Shown in pieces: positions 7,341 to 13,765 of a stretch of DNA of 14,094 nt. Both the position numbers and the translations under genes were made by a program. The notes under the pieces were generated by a model. The model ran no database searches and had not been told where the DNA came from. It worked only from the letters and a program-made list of their open reading frames with translations. Each line of letters opens with the position of its first letter. The stretch's first letter is position 1. Source of the stretch: JAKATY01 sp038876335 (GTDB lineage Archaea; Micrarchaeota; Micrarchaeia; Micrarchaeales; Micrarchaeaceae); assembly GCA_038876335.1 (NCBI GenBank), contig JAVYYS010000012.1:1-14094 (forward strand), read 5' to 3'.

Positions 7341-8743
7341 TGTTTGGGGCAGGGACAGAAGAGTATCTAATGACGCTCGGAGTGCTTGCTGCATTCATTG
7401 GCACGCTGGTATCCGGAATCCTTTCAAGGCACAGCATTGGCAAGTTGCTAAAAAACATGCAGCTCAACAGATGGCACATGCTCATGGCAGTTGCAATCCT
7501 GGCCCTATTTGTAATCCTCGAGGCCGCGATCGTAAAACCTACGCAGCAGCTCTTTTTCGATGATGTAATATACCAAGGCGGCGCGCTGGACCTTCTTCAC
7601 ATGGGGCAGGCATGGATGTGCAATTATGGCACTCCTACATCGTGCATTTTGGGCCAGGTGTTCCATGAACCTGTTGGGACGGCTTTAAATATAGCAATAG
7701 GGTTTGCGCTGTTCGGCGTAAGGCAGGCCACTGCGTTCAACACGATGTTTGCTCTGGCTGCGCTTTCGGTTTTGCTAACATTTTTCGTTGCTTTGCTGCT
7801 TTTCAGGAACACAAAGGCTGCGCTGTTCTCTGAATTGTTCATGGCGCTTTCTCCGGCACTGCTTGTATGGGCTAGGCCAACTACCTCTGATATTCCATCG
7901 CTGGCATATACCCTGCTGGCAATGTTCGCGCTTGTCGTTTTTGTTAGAGAAAAAAATATTAGGACATTTACATTCTTCGGCATGGCAACTGTGCTTGCCA
8001 CGTATATGCGCATAGAGAACATAATCTATATCGTGTTACTGCCCGTAATGTATGTACTGCTAGACAAAGGCGGCGTACTAACATCGTTGCATAGAAACCT
8101 GCGGCTGTTAAAGGACAACATGTTTAACATAGGCTTCCTCGCTGTGCTGCTTGTAATAATAATAACAACAGGGATAGAAGCTGGATATGTGCTGCAGCAG
8201 CATTCGGTCGTAAACAACTTTGGATACCAGAATACAAGCATAAAGAACACATGCAATACATCGCAGCACATAAAGGCCAATTCTACTTTCAGCTTAGAAT
8301 ACCTGAGAATGAATATCTGCTCCAATGTATTCTTCTGGTTCAATGCATACAACATAAAGGCCAACTCTACTTTCAGCCTTGAATACCTTAAGCTGAATAT
8401 CTGCGCCAATGTGCTCTTCTGCTTCAATGCATACAACAGCACCGGATACAACTATTACATAATGCAGCCCGCGATATTCACTATATTCGCGCTGATAGGG
8501 ATCGTCGTGCTGGCATTCGCTGATAGAAAGCCCCTATATGCGGTTGGGCTTTGGTTTATAGCGATCTTTGTGCTTTTTGGCATGTTCTACGCCGGTTCAT
8601 TCACCTATGGAGTAGATTGGAGGTTTTCGCTTGGGATGATAGCCCAGGCAAGCCTATTCAGTGGATACGGAGCATACGGAATTATCGAGGGGGCGAAAGC
8701 TTTGCCAAAAATCCTTATCAGAGCAAAGCAAAAGCATAGGTGA
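7340..8743 (+). CDS. GT-C (PMT/ArnT-like) membrane glycosyltransferase with duplicated loop
   Basis: This 467-residue protein starts at the ATG overlapping the upstream TGA by one base, with AAGGG (7329-7333) six bases before it. About ten membrane helices are visible. The first exposed loop has KPTQQLFFDDVIYQGGALDL (66-85), an acidic pair in the position of the GT39/GT-C catalytic aspartate, and then RPTTSDIPSLAY (179-190), which recalls the second conserved loop of PMT-like enzymes. Between helices at about 264-283 and 376-394 there is an exposed loop containing two tandem 28-residue repeats (311-338 and 339-366), each with a sequon NST and an NIC cysteine. It probably transfers a sugar from a polyprenyl carrier outside the cell. 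The donor and acceptor are unknown. Translation is likely coupled to the carbamoyltransferase. Confidence 0.82.
   Translation: MFGAGTEEYLMTLGVLAAFIGTLVSGILSRHSIGKLLKNMQLNRWHMLMAVAILALFVILEAAIVKPTQQLFFDDVIYQGGALDLLHMGQAWMCNYGTPTSCILGQVFHEPVGTALNIAIGFALFGVRQATAFNTMFALAALSVLLTFFVALLLFRNTKAALFSELFMALSPALLVWARPTTSDIPSLAYTLLAMFALVVFVREKNIRTFTFFGMATVLATYMRIENIIYIVLLPVMYVLLDKGGVLTSLHRNLRLLKDNMFNIGFLAVLLVIIITTGIEAGYVLQQHSVVNNFGYQNTSIKNTCNTSQHIKANSTFSLEYLRMNICSNVFFWFNAYNIKANSTFSLEYLKLNICANVLFCFNAYNSTGYNYYIMQPAIFTIFALIGIVVLAFADRKPLYAVGLWFIAIFVLFGMFYAGSFTYGVDWRFSLGMIAQASLFSGYGAYGIIEGAKALPKILIRAKQKHR
8270..8437 (+). repeat. 84-bp in-frame tandem duplication
   Basis: Bases 8270-8353 and 8354-8437 are tandem copies of 28 codons. 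By hand alignment they differ at 11 of 84 positions, and 23 of 28 residues are identical. Each copy begins IKANSTFSLEYL and ends FNAYN. The divergence is spread over the unit, with substitutions such as R/K, M/L, S/A, F/L and W/C, so the duplication is fairly recent but not new. Confidence 0.9.
8738..8743 (+). promoter_or_regulatory. Shine-Dalgarno site overlapping the upstream stop
   Basis: AGGTGA includes the TGA of the glycosyltransferase and lies four bases before the ATG at 8748, which argues for that start over the ATG at 8745 (one base away). Confidence 0.5.
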
Positions 8744-8747
8744 CATG

Positions 8748-9221
8748 ATGAGACGGGAAAAATTGGTTGAGATGGTTGAGATGGTTGAGCTTTTTGTAGT
8801 GGCGGCAGTGCTTGCAGCAATAGCGTATCCTGTATACGCCCTGATTCCGCATCTTTCGATTAGCCCGTCGTCTATTGCACAGGCACCCGATGCGAGGTTC
8901 TATGAAGGCTTCGTTTACAACTACAGCCATCTCATAAATTCAACATGCCTTGTCTTTACTTACGACCCCACCCTATTCAATATCAACAACAGAAGCGCTG
9001 CGCAGATCGGCTATCTATATTCTGAACAAATGATAGAGAACTTTTCTAAAACTTACAAATGCATGGTGCTTGACTATGGTTACTGGTGCTATACACCAAG
9101 TGGGTGCCCTGTATTGAACAGCAACTACAGGCCTATAATAAACAGGACATACGCGCCCTTCAACCGGACATACGGATTTTATTATATTATAAACGCAAGC
9201 AAGGTAGAGAATGCGAATTGA
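8748..9221 (+). CDS. Small anchored, sequon-rich exported protein (possible split C-terminal domain of the GT-C enzyme)
   Basis: This 157-residue protein has one membrane helix (about 14-34) after a short charged N-terminus with three tandem MVE-like units. The rest is exposed and carries seven N-glycosylation sequons (Asn58, 64, 81, 98, 132, 139, 149) and four cysteines (67, 105, 114, 120). The stretch CLVFTYDPTLFNINNRSAAQ (67-86) and the later YGYWCYTPSGC resemble, from memory, the soluble C-terminal part that follows the last helix in some archaeal PMT-like glycosyltransferases. A helix plus this domain as a separate protein directly behind a GT-C gene suggests a split enzyme working as a pair. 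The start could also be the ATG at 8745. I do not recognise a named family. Confidence 0.7.
   Translation: MRREKLVEMVEMVELFVVAAVLAAIAYPVYALIPHLSISPSSIAQAPDARFYEGFVYNYSHLINSTCLVFTYDPTLFNINNRSAAQIGYLYSEQMIENFSKTYKCMVLDYGYWCYTPSGCPVLNSNYRPIINRTYAPFNRTYGFYYIINASKVENAN
8765..8790 (+). repeat. Nine-base tandem repeat, nearly three copies
   Basis: GGTTGAGAT occurs twice in tandem and is followed by a third copy that diverges after GGTTGAG. It encodes the VEMVEMVE stretch just before the membrane helix. Slippage would add or remove three residues without changing the frame. Confidence 0.8.
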
Positions 9222-9243
9222 AAAGGCACAATGAAGAAACGTA

Positions 9244-9918
9244 CTAGATATTCCTAAGTATCGTGGAAAGAATTATATATCCGTCATGAAAGGTGCGAAG
9301 TTTTCCTGCTCCGCCCTGCCTCCTCTTCTCGAAGCTAGGCACCTCTAGGATCCTTAGACCTGCCTTCTGCGCTTTTATGTTCATCTCTGTTTCGATTCCA
9401 AAGCCTTCTTCTTCAAGCCGCAGCCTTTTCAGCGCGAGCTTGGAAAAGCTGCGGTAGCCATAGCACATATCAGTATAGTGCGAGCCGAAGAGAAGATTCA
9501 CCATGCTAACAAATAGTTTATTCCCAAACCGCCTTATAAGCGGCATGTCTTCAGAGCCTCCCCCCACTAGGAACCGCGAACCCATGCAAACATCATACCC
9601 TGCTTCTATACCCGCTATGAGCAGCTTTAGCTCTTTGGGCCTGTTTGAGAGATCGGCATCCATCGATATTATTATCTTCCCCCTTGCTTGCTTGAAGCCG
9701 TATATAAGGGCCGCGCCCTTGCCTTTCTTCTTGTAAGTGAGAACACGCGCACCGAGGCGCCTGGCGATTTCTGGTGTTTTATCCTTAGATGTATCGACAA
9801 CTATTATCTCGTAATCATAGCCTTTCATAATGTCTTTTATGCCCTTTATGGTTTTGGCTATGCTCCTTCTCTCATTCATGGTTGGAATAATGATGCTTAT
9901 ATAAGGCGCTTTTGCCAT
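9244..9918 (-). CDS. GT2 glycosyltransferase, dolichyl-phosphate mannose synthase (DPM1)-like
   Basis: This 224-residue protein starts at ATG (9916-9918). It has the GT-A fold signatures of the DPM1/AglD type: ISIIIPTMNE (7-16), EIIVVDTSKDKT (37-48), KGKGAALIYGFKQARG (65-80), the metal-binding DADL (87-90), MGSRF (112-116), YGYRSFSK (153-160) and RRQGGAGKL (199-207). It is a single GT2 domain without the extra membrane helices found in longer relatives. Expected activity is transfer of a sugar from a nucleotide sugar to a polyprenyl phosphate on the cytoplasmic face, making the donor that GT-C enzymes use outside. It follows the surface-protein gene by 70 bases on the same strand and may be co-transcribed; no clear TATA box precedes it. 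It converges on the carbamoyltransferase operon with 22 bases between stops. Confidence 0.9.
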   Translation of the reverse strand: MAKAPYISIIIPTMNERRSIAKTIKGIKDIMKGYDYEIIVVDTSKDKTPEIARRLGARVLTYKKKGKGAALIYGFKQARGKIIISMDADLSNRPKELKLLIAGIEAGYDVCMGSRFLVGGGSEDMPLIRRFGNKLFVSMVNLLFGSHYTDMCYGYRSFSKLALKRLRLEEEGFGIETEMNIKAQKAGLRILEVPSFEKRRQGGAGKLRTFHDGYIILSTILRNI

Positions 9919-9988
9919 TTTATCAACTTTGATTAACTATCTCAGTTTGCACAACGATTAGAGCCACTAACGAGAAAAGCATTTGCTA

Positions 9989-10837
9989 CTAGCCAGAATC
10001 ATGCCGGCGTTCATGGATCTTCTCGCCTGCTCTGTGTACTCTTTCCCTCCTGTTTCGTATTGCTGCAACTAAGATAAGCGCAAGAATTACAACTACAGCT
10101 ACAGCTAGCAAGCCAACAAATATATCAACAGTATTTATCTTTGGAGGGGCTTGAAAATAAATATGGCCGATTGAGATCGTTGAGTAGTGGAGGCCATTTT
10201 TAACGTATGAAACAACTAAGCCCACAGGCAGGCTTGTACCGGCGCTTAAAGAGGAGGTCTTCAGGCTGAAAGTTGCATTGTAGTTTGAATTTGGAGGCAT
10301 AGTCACGTTTATTACACTTGGCGATACGGAAAAAAGCGGAGGTGCAAGAACGTATATGCTGGCGTTTACTGCTTGGTCTTCAAGGCTGAAAATCGCGGCG
10401 CTGAGCCTGGTTCTGCTTACATTCATGCTTATTACGTTAAGCAGGCTCTGTGTGGGCTTTTCGATCGAGTACTCGCATGGAAACAGGGTAATGAAGGTAG
10501 ATGCTCCCTGCGCGTACTCCAGTATGAATGCTCCAGCATAGCTGCCCGGAGTAGAGAAATTAGATGTGTTGAATGAAAATGACACATTCTCATTTGGAGC
10601 GAACGATGAAAGCGTCTCGGAGGGTGGGGAAATGCTGACACCAGTGAAGCGTGGTACAAGCTCTAGATTTGTTGCAGAAGCATTGCCCGTTCCGGAAAGG
10701 TAGAAGTATATTGTGTTATTTGAGGGATTTAGCACAGGAATGCGGCAGGTGCCTGTCATGGTAAGAATTGCGGCTGCACTGGAATAGTTCACTGTAAGCA
10801 GCGCCAACGCAAAAGCGAATGCAAATATTCTACGCAT
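9989..10837 (-). CDS. Secreted beta-rich surface protein with C-terminal membrane anchor
   Basis: This 282-residue protein starts at ATG (10835-10837). A signal peptide covers about residues 1-22 (ends near YSSAAA). The exposed part has two similar beta-rich halves, each with the pattern S-x-S/P-P-S, a stretch ending in NxS/T, and a hydrophobic strand ending in Tyr (about 60-108 and 165-211), as in CARDB/Ig-like domains. Nine sequons are present (Asn40, 52, 84, 90, 93, 139, 158, 177, 187) and two cysteines (31, 121). A membrane helix at about 237-260 is followed by a strongly basic cytoplasmic tail rich in Arg and His. Orientation is therefore exposed N-terminal domain and cytoplasmic C-terminus. 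The function is unknown. The position next to a DPM1-like gene and the sequon density make it a plausible glycoprotein. Confidence 0.82.
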   Translation of the reverse strand: MRRIFAFAFALALLTVNYSSAAAILTMTGTCRIPVLNPSNNTIYFYLSGTGNASATNLELVPRFTGVSISPPSETLSSFAPNENVSFSFNTSNFSTPGSYAGAFILEYAQGASTFITLFPCEYSIEKPTQSLLNVISMNVSRTRLSAAIFSLEDQAVNASIYVLAPPLFSVSPSVINVTMPPNSNYNATFSLKTSSLSAGTSLPVGLVVSYVKNGLHYSTISIGHIYFQAPPKINTVDIFVGLLAVAVVVILALILVAAIRNRRERVHRAGEKIHERRHDSG

Positions 10838-10895
10838 GCAAAGACCAACAGATTGCGTTTCTGATTTATTATTACGGTGTGTTTTAAATGCAAAA

Positions 10896-10903
10896 ATTTA
10901 TAA
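10896..10903 (-). promoter_or_regulatory. TATA box of the surface-protein gene
   Basis: The minus strand reads TTATAAAT, centred about 62 bases from the ATG at 10837, so the predicted leader is about 36 bases. A closer AT element (10882-10888, TTTAAAA) is an alternative. Confidence 0.4.
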
Positions 10904-10968
10904 CTATTGCACACCACTGGTACCACGGGTAATAGTAACTACGCGTTATTATGATACTGATACAAAAG

Positions 10969-10977
10969 TTATAAATA
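10969..10977 (+). promoter_or_regulatory. TATA box of the radical SAM gene
   Basis: TTATAAATA is preceded by AAAAG and centred about 70 bases before the GTG start, predicting a leader of about 44 bases. It is the best TATA match in the 205-base divergent region 10838-11042, which holds no gene that I can see. Confidence 0.5.
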
Positions 10978-10992
10978 TCATAGAAAACATGT

Positions 10993-11014
10993 TATAATAG
11001 GAAAATATAATAGG
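10993..11014 (+). repeat. Direct repeat TATAATAGG, two copies 13 bases apart
   Basis: TATAATAGG occurs at 10993-11001 and again at 11006-11014, downstream of the TATA box and around the predicted transcription start of the radical SAM gene. It could be an operator pair or chance in AT-rich DNA. Confidence 0.5.
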
Positions 11015-11042
11015 CAAAAGGTAATTTTGCGCTATAGGGAAA

Positions 11043-12116
11043 GTGATAACTTTGGGATATAAAACGGCGCTGTCGATTTCGTACACTGCACTTAAGAGCA
11101 ATGTTGTCAGACTTGCGAAGCCGTACAAACTCAACTTTGCTATAACTATGCATTGTCAGTCGCGATGCCTTACCTGCAATATATGGCAGCTCCGGCCTGT
11201 GGGGGAGCTGACGCTAGACGAGATAAAGGAGTTCGCAAAGAAGAATAGCTACTTCAAGTGGATAGAAATAACAGGAGGGGAGCCATTCCTCAGAAGCGAT
11301 ATTGTAGAGATAGTGAGGGCCTTCAAAGAAAGTTCTAAGGGGCTATATGTAGTTACTATACCAACAAACTCGCTCACGAATTCTGACGTGATAACGAAAA
11401 GGATTACAGAAATTCTTGAGCTCGGGGTGCCAAGGCTTGTGATAACACTGAGCCTGGACGGCTACAGGGAACTCCACGACAAAATAAGAGGCGTACCCGG
11501 CAACTATGACAAGGTAATAGGCCTGTATAGGAAGCTGAACGAAATAAGAAAAGCGCACAAGAACCTCAGCTTCGTATTCGGATACACCATGAGCTCATAC
11601 AATGCAGGGCAATTGATGGAAACGTTCAACAGGGTAAAAGAGGAGCTGCCGGATATTACATACAACGATTTTCACCTGAATCTTGCACAGGAGTCCGACA
11701 ATTATTACCACAATGTAGGGAATGAATCATACAAAATAGCAGGCGAAACTGTGGCTAAGGAGATAGAGGAGTTTATAAAAATGAGAAGATTAGTGATGGA
11801 CCCAGCACAGATTATAGAAAGCGCATTTCTTAGGAAGCTGGTAGAGTTTGCTAGGACAGGTAAACCACCAATGAGGAGCAGAAGTCTTGAAGCCTCGGTT
11901 TTTGTAGACAATATAGGGAATATCTATCCCTCTATAATGTGGAGCAAGAGGATAGGCAACCTAAGAGAGATAGGTTTCGACCTTTCGAATGTATGGTACA
12001 GCGAAGAAGCGCAAGCAGTAAGGCAACAGATAAAAGAGGGCAGAGAGCCAGCGCAGTGGACTTCATGCGAGGCCTACCAATCCCTTACAGGGAGCATAAC
12101 AAAACTAATTTTATGA
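11043..12116 (+). CDS. Radical SAM protein with SPASM-like region lacking most cysteines
   Basis: This 357-residue protein starts at GTG (11043), with an AGGGA two bases upstream; TTG at 11052 is a possible alternative. The radical SAM domain has CQSRCLTC (Cys38, Cys42, Cys45), which binds the 4Fe-4S cluster, plus ITGGEP (76-81), TIPTNS (105-110) and TLSLDG (135-140). The C-terminal part keeps the frame of a SPASM/twitch-like region, FVDNIGNIYPSIMWSKRIGN (287-306) and WTSCEAYQSL (339-348). Relatives usually have cysteine in GNxYPC and before the last W-x-x-C; here the first is Ser296, and only Cys342 remains. It may therefore hold only the SAM cluster. The substrate is unknown; similar genes often sit in glycan or lipid loci, which fits the neighbours. 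It converges on the permease with 10 bases between stops. Confidence 0.9.
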   Translation: MITLGYKTALSISYTALKSNVVRLAKPYKLNFAITMHCQSRCLTCNIWQLRPVGELTLDEIKEFAKKNSYFKWIEITGGEPFLRSDIVEIVRAFKESSKGLYVVTIPTNSLTNSDVITKRITEILELGVPRLVITLSLDGYRELHDKIRGVPGNYDKVIGLYRKLNEIRKAHKNLSFVFGYTMSSYNAGQLMETFNRVKEELPDITYNDFHLNLAQESDNYYHNVGNESYKIAGETVAKEIEEFIKMRRLVMDPAQIIESAFLRKLVEFARTGKPPMRSRSLEASVFVDNIGNIYPSIMWSKRIGNLREIGFDLSNVWYSEEAQAVRQQIKEGREPAQWTSCEAYQSLTGSITKLIL

Positions 12117-12126
12117 ATACCGCGGA

Positions 12127-13539
12127 TTAGTCCCGTTTCTGCCGGCTCGTTCCAAACTCCCGTACTATACTTCTTATTGGAATCTCCCGGCTTACGAACT
12201 TTTCCACATTCTTCAAAGACTTCGCGGTCTTGTATGCATAATATATTATTCCGATAAGGCCTAACGCCAGCACAAGCAGCAGAGGGCGAATTCCAACGTA
12301 AGAAGTTACTAAGGCTATTGTAATCATGCCGAATACCGGAATTGCGAAAAACCACCTCTTCTCGCCCAAATGCCGGCCGGGCTTGCCGATTTTTCTGAGC
12401 TTTACATGTAGATTTAGCGCAGATATATTCACAATGAAGTATGCAAGGAGTATTGAGGCGTTGGCGGTCTCAACTATTGTGCTGAACGAGACAAACAGCA
12501 GAAACAGTACCCCCAACACTGAAGACAAAACTATTGAATAAATAGGGGTTGAGAATTTATCTATATAACTTAGAACACTTGGAAGCTCATTGTCGCGGCC
12601 CATCGCGAAGAAGACCCGCGAAGTGCCAAGTATTCCGGTAAGCACGACTCCGGCTGTCGCTGTTATTCCTCCCAGGGCTATTACAGCGTCGAGCAGGGGA
12701 TTTTTGAGTGCAGATATTGCGAAGGAAAGAGGAGAAGCCGAATGCCCCAGTTCAGCGGAGGGTACGAGGCCCACCGCCACCACGGCGACAAATATGTAAA
12801 GGATTGTAGAAAGGATTATTGAAAGTATTATTGCGCGTGGTATTGTTCTTTCAGAATCCTTTACCTCCTCGCCTATCGTAGTGACGCGGGAGAAGCCCGT
12901 AAACGCGAAGAATATAAGGGCAGCGCCTTCAAGGAGGCCGTTGGCGCCTTCCCCGAAGAAATTAGAGAAGTTTGAGGCGTGGAAGAACATTGCTCCGAAA
13001 ATTACGAACACTACCAAAACGAGCACATTTATCCCAACAAACACTGTAAGGGTTTTGGTGGAGTTCTTTATCCCCAGTATATTTATGAGCATCAGCACAA
13101 GTATCGTTGGAACTGCAAAGTATATGTTGCTGATGTGGATTCTAAACAACGCATCGATGTAGCTGCCAAGGCTAAGAGAAACTGCGGAAAGTGCGATTAT
13201 GTTTCCGAATGTCCAAAGCCAGCCGCCGATAAAGCCGGCGAATGGTGAGAGAGTTTCTTTTGCGTATTCGTAAACGCCGCCCTCCTTCGCTGTGTGGCGC
13301 GCAATCTCGGAAAAACTCAATCCGGTAAACAGCGCCACTAAAGCAGATATTACTATTGAAAGCACGATGGCCGGGCCGGAAGCCTCCGCGGCGAGGCCAA
13401 TTATCACAAATATTCCTGCGCCTATTATCGCGCCGAGGTTTATTGCCAAAGCGCCGCGAAGAGACACAGTGCGCGCAAGCTTGCGCGTGAGAGTAAAGTC
13501 ATGTGACTTTTGTTCCGAGGGATACATTCTTATCAACAT
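12127..13539 (-). CDS. APC-superfamily amino-acid permease
   Basis: This 470-residue protein has about twelve membrane helices. Diagnostic features are LGAIIGAGIF (35-44) in the unwound first helix, SFSEIARHTAKEGGVYEYAK (75-94) after helix 2, GFIGGWLWTFGN (102-113), FFAFTGFSRVTTIGEE (210-225) with EVKDSERTIPRAI (225-237), and the MGRDNELP loop (313-320). These are typical of APC amino-acid/cation symporters of the YfnA/CAT-like group; the amino acid carried cannot be read from the sequence. The start is ATG at 13539 or ATG at 13527 (residue 5); neither has a good ribosome-binding site. Both lie inside the last codons of the csaA-like remnant in another frame, so translation may once have been coupled to csaA. 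The basic C-terminal tail (about 436-470) is cytoplasmic. Confidence 0.93.
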   Translation of the reverse strand: MLIRMYPSEQKSHDFTLTRKLARTVSLRGALAINLGAIIGAGIFVIIGLAAEASGPAIVLSIVISALVALFTGLSFSEIARHTAKEGGVYEYAKETLSPFAGFIGGWLWTFGNIIALSAVSLSLGSYIDALFRIHISNIYFAVPTILVLMLINILGIKNSTKTLTVFVGINVLVLVVFVIFGAMFFHASNFSNFFGEGANGLLEGAALIFFAFTGFSRVTTIGEEVKDSERTIPRAIILSIILSTILYIFVAVVAVGLVPSAELGHSASPLSFAISALKNPLLDAVIALGGITATAGVVLTGILGTSRVFFAMGRDNELPSVLSYIDKFSTPIYSIVLSSVLGVLFLLFVSFSTIVETANASILLAYFIVNISALNLHVKLRKIGKPGRHLGEKRWFFAIPVFGMITIALVTSYVGIRPLLLVLALGLIGIIYYAYKTAKSLKNVEKFVSREIPIRSIVREFGTSRQKRD

Positions 13540-13705
13540 CGAGCAACTTTATGCCTTTAGCAGTTATGGCGCCAAGAACAAGCACTTCGGAGAGGAAGTT
13601 AGCTACTTGTTTCGGCGCAAAGTTCATGGCTGCCACAACAGTCCTGCCTTTTAACCCGGCGAGCGGGAAGTACCCTTGACTTGGCGAGGGGATGAAAGCG
13701 AGCAA
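13499..13705 (-). pseudogene. csaA-like remnant (C-terminal half of a tRNA-binding-domain protein)
   Basis: The frame encodes up to 68 residues from a TTG at 13705. Residues about 18-68 match the C-terminal half of CsaA, an export-related tRNA-binding (OB-fold) protein of about 110 residues: LKGRTVVAAMNF, PKQVANFLSEVLVLG (31-45), KLLDVDKNVSLGTKVT (53-68). The N-terminal half, which should carry the D-I-R-V-G and SSAQIT-like motifs, is absent; upstream codons (residues 1-17) do not align well, and beyond them the frame stays open with no ATG into the region shared with the divergent gene. A TATA box lies at 13731-13740, but a TTG start would be nearly leaderless. I read this as a truncated gene whose 5' half was displaced. 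A short functional protein is possible. Confidence 0.65.
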
Positions 13706-13730
13706 AAGCTTATAGAAATAACCTGCGAGA

Positions 13731-13740
13731 AATATATAAG
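13731..13740. promoter_or_regulatory. AT-rich TATA element shared by the remnant and the TnpB-like gene
   Basis: AATATATAAG reads as a TATA box on both strands. On the plus strand its centre is about 30 bases before the ATG at 13766, predicting a leader of about 5 bases. On the minus strand it would direct transcription into the csaA-like remnant. Confidence 0.45.
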
Positions 13741-13765
13741 GACTTATGTAAAATAGGTTGACATT

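Noticed and set aside
8661..8747. Longer start of the small anchored protein overlapping the glycosyltransferase gene
   Set aside because: The extra residues are polar, out of frame with the upstream gene and have no ribosome-binding site; AGGTGA points to the ATG at 8748.
10914..10953. Quasi-palindromes (TGGTACCA and an imperfect TAATAGTAAC / GTTATTATGA pair) in the divergent region
   Set aside because: Short or with mismatches in AT-rich DNA; not enough to call an operator.
13292..13654. 120-codon plus-strand frame opposite the permease and csaA remnant
   Set aside because: It is antisense to conserved APC motifs and has no recognisable domain.
13758..13762. TTGAC directly before the TnpB-like ATG as the element's left boundary
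   Set aside because: It is only four bases from the start codon, downstream of the promoter; an element end would be expected further upstream, as with the copy at 13676.
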